From: an endosymbiont 'TC1' of Trimyema compressum
Lineage (GTDB): Bacteria; Bacillota; TC1
Direction of reading: 5' to 3'
Length of the DNA stretch: 64,000 nt
Assembly: GCF_001584725.1 (NCBI RefSeq)
Contig: NZ_CP014606.1
Span: forward strand, 806,001-870,000
In this document: one piece after another, positions 1-8,950 of the stretch
Position numbering within the stretch: position 1 is the first letter of the stretch
Layout: the number at the start of each line of letters is the position of its first letter
The notes under the pieces: generated by a model
Databases searched by the model: none
What the model saw: only the letters and a program-made list of their open reading frames with translations
What the model was told of the DNA's origin: nothing
Program-made: the position numbers and the translations under genes

Positions 1-986
1 GTTTCTAAAATACCATCTTCCACTCTCACTCCTGACATACATTTCAGGTGAATCAGGTGAAGCACCAATTAATATTTCTGACCCCATATTAAATAAAAAA
101 CCGTAAGGACTAGGATTAATTTTTTTCAATCTCTTAAAAAGTACACTTGGTTTTTCATTTATTTTTTGCTGAAATACTTGTGAAGGAACCACTTCAAAAA
201 GATCTCCATTTTTAAATGCTTTTTAGCAAGTTTAACTCCTTTTGCATATTCTCCCCTGGTACATGTGTGTTTTTCAAGTTCAAGGGAACCCAGGGGTTAA
301 CTTGAAGATTGCTTTTAAAAGGCTCTCTACAGGTGCCTTTAGTACTGTTAACCATTAAAACTAAAATCATAGGATAGAAGAAAAGGTCTTTCTTTTCTAT
401 GGTCCATAATAAAAAGCTCATCTGGTGGTATGAACAGTATTAAGTCGCTTTTGTTTTGATCTCTTTTCTTCTTATTAGTAAATTTAGTAAATTAGTAAAA
501 TCCATTTTTTCAAACTGAAAAATCAAGTCATAGCCAAAAGCACCATAGAGGAGACCAATAAAGCTATCCTCTTTATTATAAAAACCAGTTTGGATATCCT
601 CTTAATAAAGAAAAAATTGAAGACTGCTTACTTCTCATTTCTTCCGTAAATTCAGCAACTAGATTTTTTATTTCTCCTTTTATTAAAACATCTTCTTCAT
701 AATTAATGGATTCAATATAGTTTCCTGTTGCAATTAGACTGTAAATATACTCAACTAACTAAAAGCAGTCCTTTTTCATTAAGTGCTTCAATCTCAACAT
801 GATAGAAACTACTTCTTATTTCAACTGGAGGATTATAGAATCCAATATCCCGTCTTGTATAGCGCCCTGGGTATTCAAAACTACTACATAAATAAGCACC
901 TTTTGCTGTATTTAATTTATCAATAATTGTAGTTTGATATTCTCTTTTTCAATATTAATTTGCTTGCGCTCTACTTTAATGGTCAT
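1..986 (-). pseudogene. trpE: Anthranilate synthase component I, broken and cut by the window edge
   Basis: Anthranilate synthase makes anthranilate from chorismate in the first step of tryptophan synthesis. Fragments in different minus-strand frames match the TrpE type found in TrpE-TrpG fusions: SSFEYPGRYTRRDIGF near 830-890, GDLFEVVPSQVF near 160-200 and NPSPYGFLFNMGSE near 70-120. A plausible ATG is at 986, but its frame closes after about 24 codons and the family-like reading resumes in another frame. It stops again near 757, and more breaks lie between 200 and 620. The 3' end lies outside the window. The tryptophan T-box directly upstream supports the identity. It is very unlikely to make a full protein. 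Confidence 0.85.
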
Positions 987-1020
987 TTTCTAATTTCCTC
1001 ACTTTCTTTTTTGTACATAA

Positions 1021-1053
1021 AAAACTTCTCATCCCTATAAAGGGACAAGAAGT
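1021..1053 (-). terminator. T-box leader terminator hairpin
   Basis: Minus-strand hairpin with outer stem ACTTCT/AGAAGT (48-53 and 24-29 of this kilobase) and inner stem TCCCT/AGGGA, followed by a T-run. In T-box leaders this hairpin competes with the antiterminator that contains the T-box sequence just upstream. Confidence 0.85.
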
Positions 1054-1306
1054 ATAAAATCATATTCCTGCGGTACCACCCTAATTGGTATAAAAATACC
1101 CACTTAGTTACAATGTACTAACATACACGTCCTACTGGTAACGGATAGGATTCCCCGTCAAAGCCCTACTATAATTTCGGTTTGCAACTCATGAGCCCAT
1201 TCATTAATAACTTCCATATCACATTTCCACCAACTAGTGACTCTCTATTGTTTCCGTTAATAATTACTCTTCTCAATCAACGTTTTATGTATTCACTTAC
1301 ATTCCA
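1021..1306 (-). ncRNA. T-box riboswitch leader, tryptophan type
   Basis: Read on the minus strand, the leader has an AGTA-containing stem I segment (about 1261-1275), an AGAGAGTC GA-motif-like element (about 1236-1243), a specifier segment GAATGGGCTC with TGG (Trp) at 1197-1199, and a T-box AGGGTGGTACCGCAGG at 1067-1082. A terminator hairpin and T-run lie at 1021-1053. T-box leaders sense uncharged tRNA through the specifier and the UGGN bulge and then antiterminate the downstream gene. Here that gene is trpE. The last part of the T-box is ACCGCAGG rather than the usual ACCGCGG. The variable bulge base is U, which would need a wobble pair with a G73 discriminator. Confidence 0.92.
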
Positions 1307-1335
1307 ATACTAGCATAGTTATTTTATATTTGCAA
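1307..1335 (-). promoter_or_regulatory. Candidate promoter of the trp T-box transcript
   Basis: On the minus strand TTGCAA (1330-1335) and TAGTAT (1307-1312) are 17 bases apart, just upstream of the T-box leader and just after the rarA stop codon. The -10 match is moderate (4 of 6). Confidence 0.5.
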
Positions 1336-1344
1336 CAGCTATTT

Positions 1345-2640
1345 TTAATTTTTATCCAACTTTTTTTCTTTATAATATTTTTTATCCTTCAAAACATCAG
1401 GTAAATACTGTTGCTCAATTACAAAATCTGTTTCTGGATAATCATGAGGGTATTGATAGGCAACTGTTTCTTGACCTTTTTCATCAGGTCTAGGAAAACT
1501 GTGATCCCTTAAATGATAAGGCACTTCCCCATAATCACCGTTTTTGATATCTCGAAGAGCAGCATCAATTGCTAAATAAGCACTGTTACTTTTCTTTGCT
1601 TTAGCTAAATAAATAGTAGCCTCTGATAATATAATTCGGGCCTCAGGCAAGCCAATTTTTTCTGTAGCAATCATGGCATTCGTAGCAACTATAAGACCAT
1701 TAGGATCTGCTAATCCAATATCTTCACTTGCTAAAATTACTAATCTTCGAGCAATAAACATAGGATCTTCCCCAGCGGCAATCATCCGGGCTAAGTAGTG
1801 AACAGCCCCATTGGTGTCAGAACCCCTAACACTTTTGATAAAAGCAGAAATTACATCATAATGATTATCCCCTTTTTTATCATAGTTAAGGGCTTTCTCC
1901 ATAACGCTATCTTCCGCTCTTGCAAGTGTCAATGTTAATGAACCATCCTCATTTATAGGTGTAATGGCTATGAGATTTTCTAAACCATTTAAAGCTCGTC
2001 TAATATCACCTGTAGCAATATGTACAAAAAACTCAAAAAGAGCTTCTTTATCATCAATATAGATTTTTAAATTGCCATATCCTTTTTGAGGATTTATTAA
2101 AGCACTTTCAAGAATAGTAATAATATCCTTTTCACTAATTTTTTTTAGCGGAAATATTAAAAGCCTTGATAAAAGGGCTCTGTTAAGCTCCACATAAGGA
2201 TTTTCTGTAGTAGCGCCAATTAAGGTCAGTAGACCGTTTTCAACAAAAGGCAATAATGCATCTTGCTGGGCTTTATTGAAACGATGAATCTCATCAATAA
2301 AAACAATTGTTTTTTGATTATGAAATTTTAAGTTGTCTTCACCAATTTTTACAACTTCCTTAATTCGTGGTATACCGTCAGTTACTGCATTAATGATTTC
2401 GAAATGGGCATGGGTATAATTTGCAATTACTTTTGCTAATGAAGTTTTGCCACAACCAGGTGGGCCGTATAAAATCATTGAAGGAATTCTATCTTTTGTA
2501 ACAGCAACAGTTAAGGGCTTTCCATGTCCTATTAATTGAGGTTGTCCAACAACTTCTTCGAGAGTTGTTGGACGCATTTTTTCAGCTAATGGAGCACCAA
2601 CTTTTTGCTGTGTTTCAAAATTTTGGGAAAATAAATCCAT
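1345..2640 (-). CDS. rarA: Replication-associated recombination protein A (MgsA/RarA AAA+ ATPase)
   Basis: RarA/MgsA is a cytoplasmic clamp-loader-like AAA+ ATPase that acts at stalled replication forks. The 431-residue protein has Walker A GPPGCGKT at residues 59-66, Walker B with DEIH at about 116-119, and the sensor segment GATTENP at about 142-148. The usual C-terminal oligomerisation domain follows, so the length is normal for the family. It lies 10 bases after aspS and probably ends the hisS-aspS-rarA transcript. The coding strand has an A8 run near 2139-2146 that is kept in frame, which is useful when judging frameshifts elsewhere in the window. Confidence 0.95.
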   Translation of the reverse strand: MDLFSQNFETQQKVGAPLAEKMRPTTLEEVVGQPQLIGHGKPLTVAVTKDRIPSMILYGPPGCGKTSLAKVIANYTHAHFEIINAVTDGIPRIKEVVKIGEDNLKFHNQKTIVFIDEIHRFNKAQQDALLPFVENGLLTLIGATTENPYVELNRALLSRLLIFPLKKISEKDIITILESALINPQKGYGNLKIYIDDKEALFEFFVHIATGDIRRALNGLENLIAITPINEDGSLTLTLARAEDSVMEKALNYDKKGDNHYDVISAFIKSVRGSDTNGAVHYLARMIAAGEDPMFIARRLVILASEDIGLADPNGLIVATNAMIATEKIGLPEARIILSEATIYLAKAKKSNSAYLAIDAALRDIKNGDYGEVPYHLRDHSFPRPDEKGQETVAYQYPHDYPETDFVIEQQYLPDVLKDKKYYKEKKLDKN

Positions 2641-2650
2641 ATTTTAGCCT

Positions 2651-4435
2651 TTATTCTTCCTCTTCCTTTTCTTCTGGAAGATTTAATTCAATAGACAATT
2701 CTTCAAGTTGCTTTTCTGTAACTGAAGAAGGTGCTACGCTCATTAAGTCAGCAGCACTTTGGGTTTTAGGAAATGCAATTACATCTCTAATACTCTGTCT
2801 ATTTCTCATTAACATAATCATTCTATCAAGACCGAATGCTACACCCCCATGAGATGGTGCTCCATATGAGAATGCTTCTAGCATAAATCCAAATTGTTCT
2901 TCAGCTTCTTCTTCACTAAAGCCAATTAACTTGAAAATTCTTTCTTGTAATTCTTTTTCATGAATACGAATACTCCCACCACCTAGCTCAGTACCATTTA
3001 AGACAAGATCATAAGCTAAAGCTCTAACAGATAGAGGATCACTTTCAAGTTTATCCATATCTTCAGGATTTGGATGTGTAAACATATGGTGAATAGCTAC
3101 ATATCTTTTCTCATCTTCATCATACTTAAGAAGAGGGAAATCAGTTACCCAAACAAAGTTTAATTCATTTTCGTCGATTAAGTCTAAGCGTTTTGCAATT
3201 TCAATTCTCAAAGCACCTAAACTATCATGAACAACTTCTTTTTTATCAGCAACGAACATTAACAAATCGCCTTTTTCGCCACCCATTGCATTGACAATGC
3301 CTGCTAATTCTTCCTCAGATAAAAATTTAGCTATTGTAGATTTAATACCGTCTTCTGTAATTGCAATCCATGCCAATCCTTTTGCTCCATAAACATTTAC
3401 AAAGCTTGTTAAACTATCAATATCTCTTCTTGAAAGCGCATCACTACAACCTTTACCATTAATCCCCTTAATCATTCCACCTTTGTCCAAAATGCTTTTA
3501 AATACTTTAAAGTCTGTGTTAGCAACAATAGGTCCAATATCATAGAGAGGTAAATCAAAACGCAAATCAGGTCGATCAGAACCATAACGATTCATGGCTT
3601 TATCATATGTAATACGAGGAAACTCTGCAGGTAACTCCTTATTCAAAGTTTCTTTAAAAAGGTAACCCATCATATCAGTTACTAAAGCCATAATATCTTC
3701 TCTATCAACAAAAGACATTTCCATATCCAGTTGCGTAAACTCTGGCTGTCTATCAGCTCTTAAATCCTCGTCTCTAAAGCAACGTGCAATTTGAAAATAC
3801 TTTTCCATCCCTGCCACCATTAGAATTTGTTTATACTGTTGTGGTGATTGTGGTAATGCAAAAAAGTTACCTGGATGCACTCTACTTGGCACTAAATAGT
3901 CTCTAGCACCTTCAGGTGTACTTTTAGCTAACATTGGGGTTTCAATTTCAAGAAATCCTCTCTCATCTAAGAAACGACGCATAGCCATTGTGACATGATG
4001 ACGTAAAATTATATTTTTTTGCATTTCAGATCTTCTTAAATCTAAATAACGGTATTTTAAACGGATGTTTTCGTCAACAGGTGTTTCTTCATTAACATCA
4101 AAAACAGGTGTTTTAGCCTTATTTAAAAGCTTAATGGAAATACCCAATAACTCAATAGAGCCAGTTGGTAATTTAGGATTAATTGCTTCTTCACTTCTTT
4201 TTCTTAAGGTGCCAATAACCTCTACAACATATTCATTTCTTAATTTTTCAACAGTTTCAAAATCATTGAATTGTTCATCAAAGACAATTTGCAATAATCC
4301 ACTTCTATCTCTTAAATCGATGAAAATTAGTCCACCATGGTCCCTTCTTCTATTGACCCAGCCTGAAACTTTAATGGTTTCACTAATTTCCTTTTCAGTT
4401 ACGAGTCCACATGCTCTTCTTTCTTCTATTGCCAT
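2651..4435 (-). CDS. aspS: Aspartate--tRNA ligase
   Basis: Charges tRNA-Asp with aspartate in the cytoplasm. The 594-residue class II synthetase has the N-terminal OB-fold anticodon-binding domain (about residues 1-110), motif 2 around FRDEDLRADRQPEFTQLD, the bacterial GAD insertion domain in the middle, and motif 3 around GLDRM near the C-terminus. The start has a GAAAGGGG ribosome binding site. The gene begins just after hisS and precedes rarA, an arrangement common in Clostridia. The C-terminus is unusually acidic (EEKEEEE). Whether it also charges tRNA-Asn cannot be decided from the sequence by eye. Confidence 0.97.
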   Translation of the reverse strand: MAIEERRACGLVTEKEISETIKVSGWVNRRRDHGGLIFIDLRDRSGLLQIVFDEQFNDFETVEKLRNEYVVEVIGTLRKRSEEAINPKLPTGSIELLGISIKLLNKAKTPVFDVNEETPVDENIRLKYRYLDLRRSEMQKNIILRHHVTMAMRRFLDERGFLEIETPMLAKSTPEGARDYLVPSRVHPGNFFALPQSPQQYKQILMVAGMEKYFQIARCFRDEDLRADRQPEFTQLDMEMSFVDREDIMALVTDMMGYLFKETLNKELPAEFPRITYDKAMNRYGSDRPDLRFDLPLYDIGPIVANTDFKVFKSILDKGGMIKGINGKGCSDALSRRDIDSLTSFVNVYGAKGLAWIAITEDGIKSTIAKFLSEEELAGIVNAMGGEKGDLLMFVADKKEVVHDSLGALRIEIAKRLDLIDENELNFVWVTDFPLLKYDEDEKRYVAIHHMFTHPNPEDMDKLESDPLSVRALAYDLVLNGTELGGGSIRIHEKELQERIFKLIGFSEEEAEEQFGFMLEAFSYGAPSHGGVAFGLDRMIMLMRNRQSIRDVIAFPKTQSAADLMSVAPSSVTEKQLEELSIELNLPEEKEEEE

Positions 4436-4437
4436 TT

Positions 4438-5694
4438 TTATTCCCCTTTCAACTCCTCAATAATGGATAATAGTGTTTGTTTTTCTTCTTCCCCAGTGTC
4501 CATATTCTTCAGAGGGTAAAGAGCATCTCTCACTTCATCTTCTCCTACTGTAATCACATGGGTAGCCCCAATTTTATTTGCATATTTAAACTGAGCTTTA
4601 AATTTTCTGCCCATAACATCTAAACTTGCTGGTATATTATTCTCCCTTAGAATAGCCACTAATTCAATACCTTGAGGTATAAGCTCAGTATCTAAAAGCG
4701 CGACGAATACTTTGGGTTTCAGTATGCTCTTAAGGGGTACATTTTGGCTAGCTAAGGTTAATAGTACTCTTTCTAAGCCTATGGCAAAACCAATACCAGG
4801 AATATCTGGCCCTCCAATTTCTTGAATCAGTCCATCATAGCGTCCGCCACCACCAATAGAGCTTTGGGCACCAATGCCACCGACAACAATTTCAAAAGCA
4901 GTTTTTGTATAGTAGTCTAGTCCTCTGACCATTTTTTCATCTAATTCATAAGGTATATAAAGGAGTTCCAAATAACTTTTTACACCTTCAAAATGTTCTT
5001 TACATTCTTCGCAAAGACATTCAGTAATAGTCGGTGCTCCTTTAATAATTTTTTGACAAGTCTCACTTTTACAATCAAAAATTCTCAGCGGATTCTTCTC
5101 ATAACGATTTTGACAAGTTGGACAAAGCTCCTTAAATCTAGGTTCTAAATATTTTTTCAAAGCTTCATTATGAAGGGGTCTGCATTTTGGACAACCTACA
5201 CTATTAATTAGCAAAGTCAAATCCTCGATTCCCAAGCGTTTAAAAAAATCCATAGCTAATCCAATAACTTCTCCATCGAGATTAGGATCTACAGAACCTA
5301 AGACTTCAACGCCAAATTGATGAAATTGACGGTAACGACCTGCTTGAGGTCTTGAATAACGAAACATAGGTCCCATATAGTAGTATTTTGCAGGTAAGGG
5401 GTTAGCATAAATATGGTGCTCCACAAAAACTCTAGCTACTGACGCTGTACCTTCTGGTCGCAAGGTAATGCTTCTATTTCCTTTATCTAAAAAGGTGTAC
5501 ATTTCTTTATCAACAATATCAGTTGTATCGCCAACACCTCTTAAAAACAATTCAGTATGTTCAAATATTGGTGTTCTAATTTCTTCATAATTATAAACTA
5601 GCATTAAGTTTCTTACGACTTCTTCAATATAGTGCCACTGCCTAATTGTATCAGACATAATATCATTAGCACCTTTTGGTCTCTTTATGGTCAT
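4438..5694 (-). CDS. hisS: Histidine--tRNA ligase
   Basis: Charges tRNA-His. The 418-residue class II synthetase shows the HisRS-specific motif GLDYYTKTAFE (HisA-type substrate loop), a GGGGRYDGL motif 3 region and a C-terminal anticodon-binding domain. The insertion domain carries paired cysteines (CPKC, CPTC, C-x4-C), as in many clostridial HisRS. The ATG follows an AGGAGG site. It is intact, in contrast to its paralogue hisZ and the rest of the his operon at 49.8-55.5 kb, so histidine is still used in translation and must then be imported. Confidence 0.97.
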   Translation of the reverse strand: MTIKRPKGANDIMSDTIRQWHYIEEVVRNLMLVYNYEEIRTPIFEHTELFLRGVGDTTDIVDKEMYTFLDKGNRSITLRPEGTASVARVFVEHHIYANPLPAKYYYMGPMFRYSRPQAGRYRQFHQFGVEVLGSVDPNLDGEVIGLAMDFFKRLGIEDLTLLINSVGCPKCRPLHNEALKKYLEPRFKELCPTCQNRYEKNPLRIFDCKSETCQKIIKGAPTITECLCEECKEHFEGVKSYLELLYIPYELDEKMVRGLDYYTKTAFEIVVGGIGAQSSIGGGGRYDGLIQEIGGPDIPGIGFAIGLERVLLTLASQNVPLKSILKPKVFVALLDTELIPQGIELVAILRENNIPASLDVMGRKFKAQFKYANKIGATHVITVGEDEVRDALYPLKNMDTGEEEKQTLLSIIEELKGE

Positions 5695-5717
5695 CGTATT
5701 TCCTCCTAGTTAATATC

Positions 5718-6371
5718 TTATTTAGGTTGCATCTGTCCAGTTAAAAATGGGTTCATTTCTAACTGTTCACCAAATGTAGTCTGAACCTTGCCATGGCCTG
5801 ACAAAATAGCGGCAGTTTTGGGGATTTCTTTTTTTAGCTTTTCTAGGCTTTTGACCATATCATCTTTATTACCACCCAAAAAATCACTTCTGCCTACAGA
5901 ACCAAAAAACAAGGTATCTCCTGTAAGTGCAATTTCTTCGTTGTATATTACTATACTACCAGGTGTATGTCCTGGTGTTTCAATTACTTTTAAAACAATA
6001 TTGCCTAATTTAATTACATCACCTTCACCTTCGGCAATTGTTTGATTAGGTACTGGTGAAGTAAAATCATTGCTGTAGTTATGACTTAAATTATAAACTG
6101 GATCAGTTAAATAACCAGCATCCGCCTCATGGATAATCAAAGGGGCCTTTGTTAAAGTCATTACAGCTTGATTGCCATAAACATGGTCCCGATGACCATG
6201 TGTGTTAACAATAGCCTTAATATGGATATGCTCTTTTTCTATTAAGCTCCCCATTTTCTCAACATCGACGTATCCAGGGTCAACAATAATACCTTCTTTT
6301 GAATCCTCGTCCCAAACTAAATAACAGTTTTCGAGTAAGGCTCCATTTATAAAAACTTGATTCTTAAGCAT
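5718..6371 (-). CDS. Metallo-beta-lactamase-fold hydrolase, glyoxalase II-like
   Basis: A 217-residue cytoplasmic hydrolase with the binuclear metal motif THGHRDH (H58, H60, D62, H63), downstream GHTPGS and TGDTLFFGSVGR segments, and a late metal ligand in SGHGK. This pattern matches the YcbL/GloB-like MBL family, which hydrolyses thioesters such as hydroxyacyl-glutathione analogues. The true substrate cannot be told from sequence. It sits between the dtd relic and hisS, a position this family often holds in Clostridia. The ATG has an AAGGAG site 9-10 bases upstream. Confidence 0.85.
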   Translation of the reverse strand: MLKNQVFINGALLENCYLVWDEDSKEGIIVDPGYVDVEKMGSLIEKEHIHIKAIVNTHGHRDHVYGNQAVMTLTKAPLIIHEADAGYLTDPVYNLSHNYSNDFTSPVPNQTIAEGEGDVIKLGNIVLKVIETPGHTPGSIVIYNEEIALTGDTLFFGSVGRSDFLGGNKDDMVKSLEKLKKEIPKTAAILSGHGKVQTTFGEQLEMNPFLTGQMQPK

Positions 6372-6386
6372 ACTTTTTGCGCTCCT

Positions 6387-6646
6387 TTATCGATCTTTAC
6401 TATCCATCATAATAGTTACTGGTCCATTACTTTTTCTCGTATCTCCAAGAAGCGTAAATTGAGAAATAAGGAGAATACTTCCATTCATATCTATTAATGA
6501 TTTATTCATTTTACCTTCTTCATCTTCAAAAATCCATCTTCAAAAATCCTTAAATTAGGAATTTTTGTAACTAGGTAGTTAAAGTCTTCATCTTTTCCAT
6601 CAACAGTTACATAACTAGTCTTTGCTCTTTGTATTACTGTTTTCAT
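6387..6646 (-). pseudogene. dtd: D-aminoacyl-tRNA deacylase, decayed
   Basis: Dtd removes D-amino acids from mischarged tRNA. The start MKTVIQRAKTSYVTVDGK, the middle NLRIFED and [19 protein letters not shown], and the end [11 protein letters not shown] match Dtd in order. Only about 87 codons remain of the usual 145-150. About 20 residues are missing after VDGK, and the stretch between TRK and NGPVT has been deleted. A 14-base direct tandem repeat (GATTTTTGAAGATG twice, near 6520-6550) adds a frameshift. The ATG overlaps the end of relA by about 32 bases, the usual relA-dtd arrangement. Clearly non-functional. Confidence 0.88.
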
Positions 6647-8822
6647 CTTTTTTAAATACTCTCTTTCTAGGTACTAAACGCTTGGCATTTAAAATTTCTG
6701 GATTTCTATTAAAAGCTGCAAAAAGCCTCTCTAAATGTTCGGGTTTATTAATACCTACTTTTATTTTCATTGTTACAACACCACCTGAAACTTTTGAGTT
6801 TATTTCAATTACATCAGCTTTTAACTCATGAAGTAAACTAATTATATCAGGTGTAATGCCTTTTCTATCTGTTGTTGTAATTTCTAAATTAGCAATTAAA
6901 TTCTTCACTTCTTTTGTTTCCCAAATTACATCAACAATCCTATAAGGTTCCTTGTTATTTAAATAGATAAAATTTGGACAATCAATTCTATGAATAGAAA
7001 TGCCTTTACCTCTATTAATATAGCCTGAAATATCATCACCAGGCATTGGATTACAGCATTTGGAAATTCGGATATCAACGTCTTCAAATCCTTGAACTCG
7101 AATACCTTGTGTACTAGAGCCATAACCTTCCCAAGGTTTAATAATTTGATCTTTAGGAACTGTATCTTCAATTTCTTCTTTAACATATTCTCTTAATCGT
7201 CGAATAACCTGTTTGACACTATAGCCACCATCACTAACAGCTGAATATAAATCTGATATATCCTGCATACCGTAGGATTTAGCTAATCGTCCTAAATAGA
7301 TTGGTGTTAAATATTTTTTATCAAATTGTTCTCGCTTAACTTCCTTGTTAAATATATCTCGACCTTCATCTTCTTTGGTTTCTCGATTCTGCATTTTAAA
7401 CCAATTTCTGATTTTGTGCTGGGCATTTTTGGTCTGAACGATTTTCAACCAATCAAGACTTGGCTTACCATTTTTATTGGTTAATATTTCAACAATATCT
7501 CCATTTTGAAGTTTGTAGTCAATGGGTACAATATGATTATTTACACGAGCACCAGAAAACTGATTGCCAACATCAGAGTGAACTCTATACGCAAAATCAA
7601 GAGGATTAGAACCAGATTTAAGTTCAATAACATCTCCGCCAGGTGTAAAAACATACAAGCGGTCAGTAAATAAATCTTTTTTCAACGAATCAATAAAATC
7701 ACTTGCATTATCTGCTTCTGATTGAAGCTCTCTTATCTGACTAATAAAAGAACTTTCTTTTTGAAACTCCTGGTAAGAAAAAGACTTGCCTTCTTTATAT
7801 TTCCAATGGGCAGCAATACCATATTCAGCAATGCGATGCATTTCTTTGGTTCGAATTTGAACTTCAAAAGGTTCTCCATTACTGCCTAATAAAGTAGTAT
7901 GAATAGATTGATAACCATTGGGTTTTGGCATAGCAATATAATCCTTAAAGCGATTAGGAATAGGCCTATAAAGAGTGTGAATTGCACCAACTGCACTGTA
8001 ACAGTCCTTCGCTGTTTTAACAATAATTCGAACTGCAGTTAAGTCATAAATTTCATCTAAAGTATGATTTTTTTTCTTCATTTTATTGTAGATGCTATAG
8101 AAGTGCTTCGGTCTGCCAGTAACATCACCTTCAATACCTAATTGTTCTAAATTGTCTCTGATTTTTGAAATAACTTCTTGAACATAATCTTCTCTTTCAT
8201 TACGCTTCATGGCAATCTGTTCCATTAGTTCCTGATACCCTTCAGGATCAATATACTTTAAAGCCAAATCTTCTAATTCCCACTTTATTTGAAAAACACC
8301 AAGACGATGGGCAATAGGTGAGTAAATTTCTAGAGTTTCTTCAGAAATATAAACTTGTTTTTCTCGTGGCATATATTTAAGGGTACGCATATTATGGAGT
8401 CTATCTGCCAACTTAATAAGTACTACACGAATATCTCTTGACATTGTTAAAAACATTCGACGTAAATTTTCAACTTGTAATGTGTCCTTATTAGATATCT
8501 TGATTTTTTTCAGTTTAGTTAAACCATCAACAATATAAGCTACTTCCTCACCGAAATATTTTTCAATATCGCTAAGTTCTACTCCTGTATCTTCTACGAC
8601 ATCGTGAAGCAAAGCAGCAATTAATGCTGCCTCATCCATTCTAAGTTCAACTAAAATCTCCGTAACCACTAATGGGTGAGTTATATAAGGTTCACCTGAA
8701 CGTCTATACTGGCCTTTATGGGCTTCTTCAGCAAGGGCATAGGCTGAACGCAGTTTTTTTTCATTTAGACTGCTATCATATTCTTTCACTTCTAAAATAA
8801 TTTTATCAATCGTCATAGGCAA
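6615..8822 (-). CDS. relA: Bifunctional (p)ppGpp synthetase/hydrolase, RelA/SpoT family
   Basis: Makes and degrades the alarmone (p)ppGpp in the stringent response. The 735-residue protein contains an N-terminal HD hydrolase domain (HD pair at about 73-74 in ALLHDVVEDTG), the synthetase domain (YDLTAVRIIV and KDYIAMPKPNGYQSIH), a TGS domain (VFTPGGDVIELK) and a C-terminal ACT domain. The length is typical of Rel. The start is TTG at 8822, well spaced from GGGGGAG, or ATG at 8816. An A8 run near 8070 stays in frame. The dtd relic overlaps its 3' end, and secF lies upstream after a terminator. Confidence 0.96.
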   Translation of the reverse strand: MPMTIDKIILEVKEYDSSLNEKKLRSAYALAEEAHKGQYRRSGEPYITHPLVVTEILVELRMDEAALIAALLHDVVEDTGVELSDIEKYFGEEVAYIVDGLTKLKKIKISNKDTLQVENLRRMFLTMSRDIRVVLIKLADRLHNMRTLKYMPREKQVYISEETLEIYSPIAHRLGVFQIKWELEDLALKYIDPEGYQELMEQIAMKRNEREDYVQEVISKIRDNLEQLGIEGDVTGRPKHFYSIYNKMKKKNHTLDEIYDLTAVRIIVKTAKDCYSAVGAIHTLYRPIPNRFKDYIAMPKPNGYQSIHTTLLGSNGEPFEVQIRTKEMHRIAEYGIAAHWKYKEGKSFSYQEFQKESSFISQIRELQSEADNASDFIDSLKKDLFTDRLYVFTPGGDVIELKSGSNPLDFAYRVHSDVGNQFSGARVNNHIVPIDYKLQNGDIVEILTNKNGKPSLDWLKIVQTKNAQHKIRNWFKMQNRETKEDEGRDIFNKEVKREQFDKKYLTPIYLGRLAKSYGMQDISDLYSAVSDGGYSVKQVIRRLREYVKEEIEDTVPKDQIIKPWEGYGSSTQGIRVQGFEDVDIRISKCCNPMPGDDISGYINRGKGISIHRIDCPNFIYLNNKEPYRIVDVIWETKEVKNLIANLEITTTDRKGITPDIISLLHELKADVIEINSKVSGGVVTMKIKVGINKPEHLERLFAAFNRNPEILNAKRLVPRKRVFKKDENSNTKSKD

Positions 8823-8913
8823 GTGGACTCCCCCTTTTACATTTTACCGTGTCTTTTAATTATACTAAAAATAGCCATGAAATAAAAGGCGTTTATCCCT
8901 CTAAATACATTAA

Positions 8914-8950
8914 AATAGGGCATATAAATTATTTATTTATATGCCCTATT
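8914..8950 (-). terminator. Terminator after secF
   Basis: Inverted repeat AATAGGGCATATAAAT / ATTTATATGCCCTATT, a 16-base stem with a 5-base loop, overlapping the secF stop codon and separating the secDF operon from relA. Confidence 0.75.
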
